From positions 22,453,077 through 22,517,076 of the forward strand of contig CM043946.1 of assembly GCA_014529385.2 (NCBI GenBank): a stretch of DNA of 64,000 nt, read 5' to 3'. The notes beneath the pieces are model-generated. The model did no database searches and was not told the origin of the DNA. It saw nothing but the letters and a program-made list of their open reading frames with translations. Source of the DNA: Adiantum capillus-veneris (Eukaryota > Streptophyta > Polypodiopsida > Polypodiales > Pteridaceae). Shown here one piece after another: positions 8,391-19,246 of the stretch. The position numbers and the translations under genes are program-made. Numbering within the stretch: position 1 is the first letter of the stretch; every line of letters begins with the position of its first letter.

Positions 8391-10387
8391 TCAGTGGGCA
8401 TCCTGGCAGGGACCTCCTTCTCGGAATGCAGGAGCAGCATCCAGACAGTCCATGGTTGGAGGAGCAGTTACAGCAGGCTCGACAGGAGCTTGCTAGCACA
8501 GAGGAGAGGCGTCATGAGTTTGCTTTCCACCGACAAGCATCTCAGTGGACTCAAGTGGGTACAGTGACTGGTGCTTTTTTTGAGACAGTGGGACCTCGAC
8601 TCGCATGCCAAGGTCAGTCAGTTGAGGAGGCCCGATGGGTCAGTTGCTTGTGAACCCGAGGATATGCGTGCAGTTGCTACTAACTTCTACCGTGAGTTAC
8701 TGTCTGCTGAGCCCCAGTTAGAGCGGCAGGATGCATGTAGGGAGCAGGTTTGGGCACAAATGCCTGTCTTGTGACTGAGGAGATGTGTCAGAGGCTAGAG
8801 ATGCCTCTTCAGCTTCAGGAGCTGCACACGGCTCTTAGGGCCCTCCCCCGTGGTAGGTGTCCAGGTGAGGATGGATTGACTCCCAGCTTTTTCTCGGAGT
8901 ACTGGGACCTGCTTGGCCCATATCTTTGTAGTGCTTTTCAGTACATTTTGCACACAAGAGTGATGCCTGACAGCATGAGTGAGGGCCTGATCTACCTCAT
9001 TCCCAAGGAGGGTGGCTCCTTGGATGAGATTCGGCAGTGGCGTCCAATCACCATCCTCAACTCAACCTACAAAATTCTTGCCAAGGCTCTGAGTTTGAGG
9101 ATTCAGCCACTCTTAGAGAGCCTTATACATGGGACTCAGACAAGTTTTGTCAAGGAACGCAGTATCCTTGACAACATCTTTACTTTCTGGGAGGCTTCTG
9201 CCCTGGCACGGCTTCGTGGTGAGGACCTTGTGATTCTTCTTCTCGATTTTGAGAAGGCATACGACAGAGTTGACTAGGACTTTCTAGAGGGCACTCTACG
9301 CAAGATGGGCTTCTCAGATGCTTGGATCAGAGGGGTGCCAGCCTTGTACAGACAGGCTCACAGTCAGGTGCTTTTGGCAGGAGGTAGAGGTGATCGCTTC
9401 ATGCTCACACGCTCGGTCAGACAGGGCTATCCTCTTGCCCCCTTTCTCTTTCTGTTCTATGCGGAGGCGATGAGCAGATTTTTGGTGTCACAGCAGGTTG
9501 GTCTACGGGGCTTAGCACTCCCTATTCGGGGAGATGAGCTACTGGACGCTGAGTTTGCCGATGACTCGGCCTTGTACTTAGATGGCCAGGAGGCCAATCT
9601 TCACAGATGTGAGCAGGCTTTGGAGACCTTCTGTTGTGCATCAGGCGCACTGATCAACTGGAGAAAGACATTGGCTTTCTCGGTTGGTAGTGCCCCTGTG
9701 CCAGATTGGATGCCAGGAGAGGGTTTCAGGTGGATTCCCCCAGGGACTGCAGTTCGGTACTTGGGTTGTCAGGTTGGTAAGGACTTGTCTCCCGAGCAGC
9801 AGATTGCTCCCCTTCTCCTGTCCATCAGGAGAAAGTTGTTACATTGGAGCTCAGCACGACTTTCTTTGGCTGGTAGAGTAGTAGTTGCCAACCAGGTGTT
9901 GTTGGCGACTATGTGGTACATCACTTCCTGCAGGATCTTCTCGAGTTCTTGTATCACCCAGGTAGAGAGGCTGATCAGGAACTTCCTTTGGTCAGGACGT
10001 GACACTCAGATAGCCCGAGCCAAGGTGGCTTGGCAGGTCATCACACTTCCTTCTTCTCAGGGAGGGCTGGGGATCATTGATCCAGCACAGCAAAGCAGAG
10101 CCCTTCTTGGGAAGTTCATAGTCAGAGGACTTCTTCCAGGTGAGGAGCTCTGGAAGGAGTTCTTGCTGCAGAGGCTTCATGCCACGAGGCCCTTGGCAAC
10201 CTTCGACCATATGGATCTTTACAGAGATGCGCAAAGTTGGCTTGAGCATGAGCAGGAGACTGGAGGACCGCTTCGCTGTGAGGTTGCTTCGATCTTGGAA
10301 GCTCTTACGACGTGGCTTGGAGCAAAGACAGCCGACGTGCACGGAGGAGCGCCTACGGCAGCCCCTCGTCTGGAACCCCATGGTTAG
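8387..10387 (+). pseudogene. LINE ORF2, reverse transcriptase domain
   Basis: Two frames alternate between 8387 and 8774, then RT runs from about 8750 to 10387 with one TAG (9275-9277). RT blocks in order are PGEDGLTPSFF, 'IYLIPKEGG...WRPITILN', 'ILLLDFEKAYDRVD', 'RQGYPLAPFLFLFYAE', catalytic EFADDSALY (about 9550-9576), and the thumb 'RYLGCQVG'. The block order and the 'PGEDGL' motif place it in the plant L1 type. It copies element RNA at the nicked target. Damage: at least one TAG and two frameshifts. Confidence 0.85.
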
Positions 10388-11757
10388 CACTCAGAGAAGC
10401 CACTTGGTTGGTAGTCGGCCTCATGTTTCCTGGGGTCCCATGGCAACAGGACTAGCGCGCTCTCTAGGTGACTAGCTAGAGTTCACAGGTTTGTCAGAGG
10501 AGGTGCAGGGTTTCCAGCTACAGGGCATGAGAGGTGTGCAGAGCATGTGTCAGGACATCTCAGAGTCAGGTCCAACTGAGTGGCTCACGTCTCTTGAGCC
10601 AGTAGCACCCCTATGGATGGGAGCCTTCACACGACTGGAGGTTCTCATCTCAGTCAGGGCCTGCTCAGAGATGGTCCCAACCCTTTTCTTCGAGCTTCAG
10701 GATGGGGGACGACTACAGCGAGTTACAGTAGAGGCCCTGCAGGTAGCAGAGTTGTTTCCACAGGATCCGAGTAGTGGGCATCTCTGGGAGGACTTGCGTC
10801 ATAGACCCTGACCCAGCACCTCTTGAGACTGGACACTGGAGGCTTTGGACTTGGGAGTGTTGTCCACTGGCACGAGTACAGTGGGATCCTGGTGAGTGGC
10901 TATGGAGGGACCCCTTCTCTTCTGCAGACCATCCAGGAGTCCCTTTCTTTCAGTACATTGTTCGGCTTGGACGTCATATACTTGCAGCACACACAGAGGC
11001 CCGCCCCGCTGCAGCACGTCATTGGCAGGAGGAGGGTCTCTCAGTCAAGTTCTTGGCAGCCTTTTGGGAGAGGCTGTGGGACTCCAGACAGCCGAGGCGC
11101 GTCACCTTGTCCCACTGGGCTGGTCGCACACAGAGCTACAACAGTAGGGAGCTGGCTAGTGCATAGTGGTCTCTCGGCCGCATGTACAGCATGTGACCAT
11201 TTGGTGGAGAGTCAGCGTCACTGTCTTTGGGAATGTCCCTCGGCCCAGCAGGTGTGGCTACGAGTTCTTCGTCTGATGCCTACTCTCTCCACGGCTCGAC
11301 AGTACGCTTGGGGGGCAACGGCTTGGTCCACTCTCACGGGCCCGGCACTTCAGTTTGAGCTATCTTCCACCAGCAGGATGATAGTGATACAGGGGGGGGC
11401 GACCTACACTCCAACCTACTACAGAGCTTACTCCACAGGAGTGGTGCAGTGAGAGAGGAGTGTTGGGAGCTCATCAGTAGCCTGACACTGTGGTTCATCT
11501 GGCGGGCCCGCTGTTTCCGCATCTTTCAGGCTTGCCCTGTGCCACCAGCAGAGACTGTTCGTGACTTTTGGCTAGAGCTGATCCATACTCTCAGAGGACA
11601 GCTTGAGGGACTACAGGGCAGCTCCGACCGCATGCGGGAGCGCCGCGAGGCTTTCCTCCGACTCTGGCGCCCTGGGCCTTTCTACACCATTGTCCAGGGT
11701 GTGCTCAGATGGCACTACCGTCCACCTGTGTCGCTCTTCCCTCCCCCCATCTCTTGA
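10388..11757 (+). pseudogene. LINE ORF2, carboxy-terminal region with zf-RVT
   Basis: Fragments in different frames. At about 11150-11260 'ACTACDHLVESQRHCLWECP' has the C-x2-C...H...C pattern of the zinc-binding region found after plant RTs. The final piece (11449-11757) ends with WLELIHTLRGQ-like helices and a stop at 11755. No RNase H is recognisable. Confidence 0.7.
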
Positions 11758-11902
11758 TTTAGCCTCATTGTATATATGCTGTTTTTTCATTGGGAGAGTC
11801 TCCCCATCATGCTTGTTGTAGCCCTCTCTTGCAGAGGTGGTTGAGCCCTATGGGCAGTTTTCATTTACTAATACAAGGATCTTTTTCTCGGAAAAAAAAA
11901 AA
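11758..11902 (+). other. LINE 3' untranslated end and poly-A
   Basis: A short T/G-rich tail ending in about eleven A residues before the target duplication. Confidence 0.75.
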
Positions 11903-12870
11903 GCGAGCGGCTACGGAATTAGAGCGTGAGGCGCAGAGAGACCAACGCATGCAAGAGTTGGTCCTACAGGTACTCACCTTGAAATCCGAGCCTCTCAAGG
12001 ACATAGGCGATTCATTAGGTAACACAAGTAGAGAAGCGGATTCCAACAACCCAATCACTGAGAAGTTGACGTTCAGTAAGTATAACGGTAAGATGGATGC
12101 TAATGTTATATATTCTTGGTTGCATCAATTTAATGCTTACTTTGCGACAACTAAGAAAACAAGGAATAGCAAAGTTTTGACAACAGCCATGTATCTTGCC
12201 AGTGATGCAAACATTGGTATCATGCGAGGAAGGCGTGCCCCTTTCTTTCAATTGGGCCGACTTCCAATACAAGCTCAAGGTGCGGTTTATGCCGCCACGG
12301 TACCTAGCCCGGTTAAAAGAAGATTGGCGTAACCTTAAGCAAAATGGTACCCCAGTCATGTATTTTTCTAACCGTGTTTTACAGCTCGGCACCCAATTAC
12401 GCAAATCGGATGCGAAACATAAAGAGGCTTTTCTTTTCAGGTTGGACGAGTATATCAAGTTCGATGTCGAAATCCTCAACCCCATAGATCTCAACAAGGC
12501 GGTAGCGATTGCTCTCGCGCAGGAGATGAAGCACAACAAAGGAAATCCTAAGGAAAACAAGTCTTCTCACAATACCTCTCAGACTCCTCGGAACATACAA
12601 AACGGTAAGAATAGTAACTCTTCTAGCCCATCTTCCTCTAATCCTTCGGAAAAGAACTCTCAAAATGAATTTAAGGGTAAAGCTAAAACACCTTCTCAAC
12701 CTAAGCTAACCCCAAATGAAAAAGCTGCACAAGGAATTATAGGAGGATAAATAATGCCACAAGAACAAATCATTTATACAAAGGAAGGTCCATGTTATCA
12801 ATGTCACGTCAAGGGTCATATAAAGAAGGCATGTCCACCACCTAAAGAACGGCAACCGAAGAAGAATTAG
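11899..12870 (+). pseudogene. Gy1 gag core and CCHC knuckle
   Basis: It resumes gag after the LINE: 'ATELEREAQRDQRMQELVLQ', then 'FSKYNGKMDANVIYSWLHQF' and, after a frameshift near 12230, 'FMPPRYLARLKEDWRNLKQ', 'GTPVMYFSNRVLQLG' and a Ser/Asn-rich linker. This is the Retrotrans_gag pattern (W..L..YF...F.P......W..LKQ). The frame stops at 12748-12750; just beyond it CYQCHVKGHIKKACP (about 12790-12835) is a full CCHC knuckle. The next expected unit, protease, is absent. Confidence 0.8.
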
Positions 12871-12958
12871 AGTGGCAACTCACAGAGTTGGTGGCCAGAG
12901 GATTCATACGTCCTAGTGGCAACTCACAGAGTTGGTGGCCAGAGGATTCATACGTCCT
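12871..12958 (+). repeat. 44-bp tandem duplication at a deletion scar
   Basis: Two adjacent 44-base copies (12871-12914, 12915-12958) start 'agtggcaactcacagag'. The unit holds the last codons before RT (LVARGFIRP in one frame) and is not a multiple of three, so it breaks the frame. It marks the place where protease and the RT amino-terminus are missing. Confidence 0.9.
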
Positions 12959-14120
12959 AGTGTAAGTCCTTTTACTGCTCCTCTTTTATTTGTCTGCAAG
13001 AAGGATGGTTCGTCTCGTTTGTGTGTTGATTACAGGGCTTTGAACAAGATGACCGTCAAGAACAAGTTTCCGATGCCTCGCATTGAGTATATCCTCGATA
13101 GGCTCAATGGGGCAAAGGTTTTTAGCAAGGTTGATCTCAAAAGTGGATACCATCAGGTAAGGATATTCAAAGGCAATATCTACAAGATTGCCTTTTCCAC
13201 AAAGCGAGGGCAATGGGAGTATGTGGTTATGACTTTTGGATTGACAAGTGTCATGGGTACATTCAACCGTCTCATGGTAGGCCGTTTTGGAAAGATATGA
13301 TTTGCGTGTGTGTGTTTATCTTTCTTGATGATATTCTCATTTTCTCTGCATCGTGGGAACAACATGAAAAGGATGTAGAAAAGGTTTTAGCCCATTTGGA
13401 TGAGTGTCAACTGTACATTGCAGCTACAAAGTCTGAGTTTTTTCTCACTAAAGTTACTTATCTGGGATATATCATTTCTGCAAAAGGTGTCAAGCTTTGA
13501 TCCCGCAAAAGTAGAACAGGTTCGTATTAAGAATTTGCCCAAAAATGCATAAGATATGCGTTCTTTGCTTGGTTTATGTTAAGTATATAGTTCGCACATA
13601 GAGAATTTTGCATGTATTGCCGACACCCATGACAGATGTTCTGAAAGGGGTGAAAACTCGCTGATAGCGCGTTGTTTTGCCCGAAGCAGCCGTTGAGGCT
13701 TTCGCAGGTCTCAAGGTTGTAGTGACAGAAGCACCGTGTCTCATACTTGCCTCTTGGGACGACCCCTTTGAGGTATGGACGGATGCAAGCAATGTCGAAA
13801 TAGGTGTTGTGCTTCAATAGCATGGCCGTCTAGTTGCATTTCTCACTAGGAAGTTAAATAGCGCCGAAAAGAATTATTCAGTTTACGACAAAGAATTTTT
13901 GTCTGTTATTCACTCTCTCAAGCATTGGAAGCATTTTCTTAATGCTAGAGAGTTCATGATTCGCACAGATCATCAAGCCGTCAAGTGACTCCAGTCTATG
14001 CCTAGTGCACATTGGAGTGATCGCCAAGCACGGTGGTCACAATTTTTTTAGCAATTTGGTGGTTTGATTGAGTATGTGCCTGGTAAAGCTAATCGGTCGC
14101 AAAGGACAAATTCTGGCTCT
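12915..14120 (+). pseudogene. Gy1 reverse transcriptase and RNase H
   Basis: RT starts with [20 protein letters not shown], '[17 protein letters not shown]', '[15 protein letters not shown]', a diverged '[15 protein letters not shown]' and, after a frameshift near 13295, catalytic FLDDILIFS (about 13320-13346) and 'TYLGYIISAKGVK'. RNase H follows from about 13700: 'FEVWTDASNVEIGVVL', 'KNYSVYDKEFLSVIHSLKHW', 'FMIRTDHQAVK', 'RQARWSQFF' and 'IEYVPGKANR', with several stops. This is typical Ty3/gypsy order and spacing. It is dead. Confidence 0.85.
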
Positions 14121-14364
14121 TGAGTCAAGATCCACAGTTCTATTCAGGGTGTCTCTTTCGACAACATGAAGAATCAGTATGCAGATTCCGAGTTTGGTAA
14201 GCAATGGTTGCAGGCCCTTGCTCCCCAAAAGCCCAGCAACTATCTCATTCTGAAGGTTTGTTGTATTTTCGTCACTGTCTATGTGCGTTGTCCTCTCTCA
14301 GGACAGCCATATTGCACAATGCTCATGACTCTCTCACGGGTGGGCACAGGGGAATGAACACCAC
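14121..14364 (+). pseudogene. Gy1 integrase, zinc-binding start only
   Basis: After RNase H a frame gives 'YFRHCLCV...' and, near 14305-14360, HNAHDSLTGGHRGMNTT. This matches the H-x3-5-H half of the integrase HHCC domain ('H....GGH.G...T'). It stops where the 3' LTR begins, so the catalytic core is gone. Confidence 0.65.
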
Positions 14365-15148
14365 TGTCACGTGACACACCCAACCCTATGTGTCTGTGGA
14401 CAAGCTACAACATAATCAGGGTTCGGTTCAGTCAAGTCAGTCTAGAATATGAAGTGATTTGGCACTTTGTGAGTCTGTTCGCAGACCGTGCATGTCCAGA
14501 CACTTAGATTAGATGCATATCCTCTGGTCGCACACAGCATGACCATCAGATTCCAGTCATATTCCATCACTAGCATTTTTACAGTGCATAAACCTATTTT
14601 CCCTATTTTTGACATTTTTCACTTATTATTTTTAAGTGACTTTTGTTGGAAAGTAGGTAGGGCAATTTTGCTAAGTTTGTATAAATAAAAACCTAGCGCT
14701 AGCACTTTCGGGCGAAAGAGGCAGCAGGAGCACACGCTCAACAGGCAACTTCTCAGCAGAACCCCCAAGAGGCCTAGCGTTTTTGCTCCACAGCATCAAC
14801 CTAGCGTTTTGGACTAAATCAGCCAGCATTTTTGGATCTTGCAGATTCCTGGCGATAGTGACACGTTTTAGGGTTAGCGTTTCCAGGTTGAGGTCATAGA
14901 TGCAATTTTGATCATTGTGTTCATTTGGCCAATCACAGCTTCTCTCTCTCTAGGAAGGTGGTCCATGTCAATCTTGTCACGTGCACATTTAACCCTATGT
15001 GCATGCAAACAAGCTGTAACTCCGTTTCAGCCCTTACCCTCTCAACTCCCAGCATCTACCGCAAGATCCCATCAGCATCTCAGCATCTAGAACCATTATA
15101 TCAGAATTTCTGCAATCTAAAGCAAATACCTCTCTAGCGATAGAGGGG
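14365..15148 (+). repeat. Gy1 3' LTR, truncated
   Basis: It begins TGTCACGTGACACACCC and follows the 5' LTR blocks through TATAAATA (14680-14688), the 'cctagcgtttt' repeats, and 'gcaatctaaagcaaatacc'. Inside, near 14976, 'tgtcacgtgcacatttaaccc' looks like a second LTR start, so this may be a composite of two LTR copies. It ends where the minus LTR starts at 15149. Confidence 0.75.
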
Positions 15149-16423
15149 TGTCAGGTGCAACGGAATGGAAATGGTGAAGATCTAGGTTTTACACTTCCAC
15201 AAATCCTTTACTTCTTTTCCTTGTGTTAGTGATTCCTTTTAGCTTGGAGAGAGAGCGGTAGAGATGTGTAGAGGTAGAAATAGAGAGAAAAGAGGAGAAT
15301 GACACCTAATGGGGTCCCAACCAACCCTCTCAAGGCCCCCCCACACCATTGCCGATGTGGTATTTGCTTTAGATTGCGTAAATGGAATGTACACACAATG
15401 CAATACCTCAAGTGCAGACTCTATCGACTCGAATGATGATTGTCGCCGCAATAACTCCTCAAGACGAGGCACCTCCGAGGCTAATTTCTCGCACCTTTGA
15501 ATCCTTCTCGATGTGGGATTGCGGATGGCCGCCAAGGGGTAGATCTGGGGCTGAATTGCGCTCTCGATGTGAGGAATGAAGGGCTGAAAACGCAGATCTT
15601 GCGATGCTGATGATGGACAGCAAAGTGAGCACTCGATGCCGGCGAGGGAATGGCCGAGGGGAGGCTCGATGGGCTGCCGAAGTACTGGACCACAATGGGA
15701 TGGCTAGCATTAGCAGATCTAAACACAACCCGGTGATGGAATGGGTTGGAAATGAAAACGTTGGCTGATCTGCACTGCTAAGGGGTAGCGCTAGGGCTAC
15801 AAGCTCAAAACACTGTGCTGCCAGATCTCAAAACGCTAGGGCTGATGTGAGAAAAACGCTAGCTGATCTGTCCCTTGGTCTAGTGCTCTGTAAATCTCAT
15901 GAAAAGCACTCGCTGCTTGGTCTCCTTTATAGGGTTGGAATTGGACTTATAAATTTACTAAGGCTTAGGTAGGGCAGACTGTCCACCAGTCCCAACAAGG
16001 ACTTAGGTAGGGCAAACTATCCACCATTCCAAACAAAATTAATCATTAAAAAAATGACTTATTAATAAATTGGGCCAGGGAGTCAGTTTCTGGGTGAAAC
16101 TGTCACACATCTGTCCACCCGAGAATCCCACTGACATGAGGAATGGCTCGTTGGATTCCTCTAACCTAGAGCTACATGCATGTCATGCCAAATGACATCT
16201 GTCAAAACGCGTGTTTAAACCATTTATGCAAGAGGGTTCTAAAACAGAAAACCTAATCTAATGGATTTGTCCGGACATGCAGGTCCTGTGAACAGGCTCA
16301 CAAAATTGCCAATATTAATCCTCCTAGGATTCTAGACACTCCTATATAGAAAGAAGGGGAAAACTGTCTCTGGAAGTCGATGAAGCATGTCCACGTGCCA
16401 CAGAGAGCCATGTGCACGTGACA
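15149..16423 (-). repeat. diverged LTR of the same family, minus strand
   Basis: Read on the minus strand it starts TGTCACGTGCAC at 16423 and ends TTGCACCTGACA at 15149 (1275 bases). It holds the 'aagtaaaggattt...' zone, 'gcaatctaaagcaaatacc' and the 'aacgctag' repeats seen in the Gy1 LTRs. A purine-rich 'gcaggaaggga' lies just upstream on the minus strand, suggesting a 3' LTR whose body once lay to the right. Flanking bases give no clear duplication. Confidence 0.65.
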
Positions 16424-17639
16424 TCCCTTCCTGCTTAGAGTGACCTACTGGTACCAAATTCCATGCATACCATAAGATGGTCTCAGATGAAGTTCCTTCT
16501 AGATGATGTTGTCCACGGTGCCTTTTGAGAGAGAGTCTCCCTTGGGTGATGTGGAAATGTCCAAAACACAAGGAGGGTGATGATGCATCTACTCGCAAAC
16601 AATGGACTGTCTCTTGGATCAAAGAGGCCCTTGGTGGTTACCAACCAACAATAACCTTTGTTGCCTCAACTCGCATGGTGTGAACCAAATTACAACCGGA
16701 CGCATGCTCATAGAGCCAATGGCTGGATATGCAAACACCAATGTCCACGAAGATACCGGCCAGCCTATATTGTCCCTACGCGTGAAGATTGGCGAGAGCA
16801 ACGCAAAATGGGAGATGAAGATGGATATGTCCTTTGGAATGCCCACGAACCATAGCAAGTACTCTGGATGATGTCTCATGAAACTGCCAAGTAACTCCTC
16901 AAAGATAAAGGCTCCTCTTGGGGCTTCGACTAGATTGTTGTATGACGGAAGCTCTAGATGAATACTCGTCTATGCAATGGATGTGATTGCAAATGTAGGC
17001 TCACAATGCCTGCAAACTCCCGCACTGGTTGCCTCGGATTGGAACCCTTTGGCTCCGGATTGATGGCTACCGATTGCTAAGAAGATGTAGATGGTGTGGA
17101 CCTGATGTGCTGCCAAAAATATGTACCGATCGATGATGATGCAATGCCTCTTCTAGAATGATGGAATTCTCCAAGCAGATGGGAGCGATGGTTGTGCAAA
17201 CAATGCCAAGACTCCAAAGCTAATAGGTTGATATAGATAGTGCCCTCCTTTGTCATCATAGGCCGCTGACAAATCTTGATACTCACCATCAACATCTTCA
17301 TGTTTCTTGTGCATGTCTTCAATGATGTGATTTGTCATGTCAAAGAATTTATGAGTGCAAATATCCATGCTAGGATTTCTTTATGTCGAGGTGGTCGAGC
17401 GCGTACACCAAGTCAACTACCCTCTCACAAGCGCACCACAACTATAACCCCCGGTATACAGTGTTTGTGCCACATCTTCGCCCCAAAACAGGGAGGCAGA
17501 GGCATGATGCGAGTCTGTGTCGGCTCTTTCATTGTCCTGTTCTTTTTCTCCACCACCATTCTACTCAAGAGCATAAGGGAGAGAAATTTCCCTTTGAATG
17601 CCTTTAGAAGAGAGAAATGAATCAAAGGGTATAAGTTCA
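16424..17639. other. unassigned sequence right of the minus LTR
   Basis: About 1.2 kb without a recognisable gene. Possibly decayed internal sequence of the minus-strand element. Short frames on both strands show no family motif. Confidence 0.35.
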
Positions 17640-17990
17640 CCTTTTTTGTCAGTTCTCAGGTAGAGATCTTAGAGTCAGATTGATTCGCAGCTTCACTTAT
17701 CCAACTTTGAAAGTGAAAGAGCATCAAACTTCTTAGCAAGATAAAAATACCCAAATCTTTCTGGAGAAATCATTTTCAAGTATCAACATTTGGATCCTTG
17801 AAGTGACTCAACCTCCATAGGACCTACAAGATAGGGAAAAATACCAAAGGCACGAAAGGTTGCCTCCTCTAGAAACGAGACTCTGTGTTGTTTGCCTTTC
17901 GCACATGAAAAACAAACATGGTGAGGCTTGCGAAGCTTGGCCGAGCCGATAGCCATATTCTTGGAAACAAGATGCTGCAAAGTAGCAATG
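17640..17990 (-). pseudogene. copia pol remnant: pre-integrase zinc region and integrase start
   Basis: On the minus strand 'FGHVPIATLQHLV' and 'KPHHVCFSCAKGKQHRVSF' match the copia GAG-pre-integrase zinc region (LGH...L..L......C..C..GK....F). 'GPMEVESLQGSKC' and 'FGYFYLAKKFDAL' then match the first integrase strands ('GPM...S..G..Y....D..SR..W.Y.L..K'). Stops break it. It is a different copia family from elements A and B. Confidence 0.65.
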
Positions 17991-18513
17991 GGAACATGAC
18001 CAAAGCAAGAGCTCCAAAGAGCACTTTGGATTTGGAGAGCAACCGGTATAAATGTGACTCTTGCCCCTGCAAACTAGAAGAAAAAGCGTGAACGCACCAA
18101 CTTACACATACAAAGAGAGGGATACATTCAGAAACTCTATGCACTCAAACAACAAATACAAATGGCATTTTTGCAAAGAAAGAAGAAAAATGTTTGAAAA
18201 TTTTTCTAAAAAGCACTGACCAAGGATTATCAAATCAAGAGCACACATTTCCATGACAACAGCAAAGTTCCATGTTGAAGTGTTAACTCTTCGATCACAA
18301 AGAGTACATGAAAAATTTAGTAAACCAAAATGACTTGTCGCGCATTAAAACACCAGCACAAGCATCAAAAGTCATCCATGGTCCTTTTCAAGAGCCTCAC
18401 AGACATGTCCGGAAACTCGAAGGATAGGACCTTAGTTTCTTTCACATAGTTGATTGACAAGTTAGAACCCTATCTCTAAGCATGTTGTCCAAACAACAAA
18501 CCAAAAATGTTAC
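17991..18513. other. no gene recognised; downstream side of the GT77 fragment
   Basis: AT-rich sequence where the next GT77 exon would be expected on the minus strand. I find no conserved GT77 motif here. Confidence 0.4.
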
Positions 18514-19246
18514 CTGTGTCATGTCATCAGTAAAATAGATATCATATTTCCCTTTGAAGTAAGGGAATGGATCCTTCAGCCAGACCATGTCAACATCATT
18601 GTATAACACCGAATAGCCTAGCTCGAGTATCTGAAGCAAATGTCTTGGTCTTCGAGAAGTAAAGTTGAAAAAGCCCTGCCAGCGTACAAACGATAAAGAA
18701 AATTCTAAAAATGGGATACAATGGTACTGAAATATCCATATACATCGGTCAAGTAAACATATAGTACCTGCATAGATCTTCTCTTGCAATGCAGATTAGT
18801 AATTTTACCTGTGATCCAAACTTGTGGGCTTGTTGTAGCGCAGGGGCCGGAGGTATGAGCACAGCATGGCCAGGCCATTTCTCATTTACAGCATACAATG
18901 TAGCATAATCCTCCGCTACAACTAGAACTCCATGCTGCCTATGATGTTTGGCAATGCTGGTGAGCCAGTTGATAAGAAAGGGCAGATATGGCTGGCTCAC
19001 GGCACACAAGATAACTGTGTTATTTCGTGCAACTGCACGCACAGCCTCAGGCAGGGTGTACGTATGCCACCTCTCCCTCTTCACAGAAAGCTGAGAGGAG
19101 GAATTCAGTAAGGCTGTCAAGGGAAAGATGAAGCCTAGAAGGAAGATGACCGAGACAAGCACGCTGAGGGTGCTAGAATAAGAGAACGGTGTTGATCTCT
19201 GGCTCTGTTGTTGAAAGGCGCCCACATGCGCTTGCTTGCGCAGCAT
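18514..19246 (-). CDS. GT77 (RGXT/MGP4-like) glycosyltransferase, exons 1-2 only
   Basis: Exon 1 runs 19246-18809 (ATG start, 146 codons) and exon 2 18675-18514 (54 codons). The phase-0 intron between them is 133 bases with GT...AG ends, and exon 2 ends CAG/GTAAC. The protein has a cytosolic start, a hydrophobic anchor (about residues 25-47, 'LSVLVSVIFLLGF'), a stem, then 'WHTYTLPEAVRAVARNNTVI', 'FLINWLTSIAKHH', 'FGSQ-GFFNFTSRRP' and the metal-binding DxD in 'YNDVDMVW'. This is the nucleotide-diphospho-sugar transferase fold of the RGXT/MGP4 family, Golgi type II enzymes that add xylose to fucose in rhamnogalacturonan II. The carboxy-terminal half (about 150 residues expected) is not found; downstream is repeat DNA. 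It is either a truncated gene or one with a huge TE-filled intron. Confidence 0.72.
18676..18808 (-). other. GT77 intron 1
   Basis: 133 bases, minus-strand GTAAAATT...TGGCAG, phase 0. Joining the exons gives ...HKFGSQ|GFFNFTS, the family's conserved continuity. Confidence 0.75.

Larger units (their letters stand above)
5431..11898 (+). mobile_element. L1-like LINE, near full length, inserted in Gy1 gag
   Basis: About 6.5 kb with a C-rich 5' end, ORF1 (CCHC knuckle, proline-rich linker), ORF2 (AP-endonuclease, reverse transcriptase, CCHC-type zf-RVT tail), a short 3' region and poly-A at 11892-11902. It is flanked by a 13-14 bp duplication. The 5' end appears complete because it starts at the duplication. 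Coding is broken by several stops and frameshifts, so this copy is dead. Confidence 0.9.
698..15148 (+). mobile_element. Ty3/gypsy element Gy1, nested and internally deleted
   Basis: The order on the plus strand is 5' LTR (698-1446 plus 4119-4425), tRNA-Met type PBS (4427-4438), gag, CCHC knuckle, RT with FLDDILIFS, RNase H, start of integrase, and 3' LTR (14365-15148). Two insertions split it: a gag-only copia-type element in the 5' LTR (1447-4113) and a LINE inside gag (5431-11898). Protease and the RT amino-terminus are missing between the zinc knuckle and RT, and integrase ends after its HHCC-like zinc region, directly against the 3' LTR. It is therefore a deletion derivative. RT ahead of integrase supports Ty3/gypsy over Ty1/copia. 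Confidence 0.85.

Noticed and set aside
15149-16423. Minus LTR as a solo LTR with target duplication
   Set aside because: Flanking five-base words do not match, so a solo insertion with clean edges is not supported.
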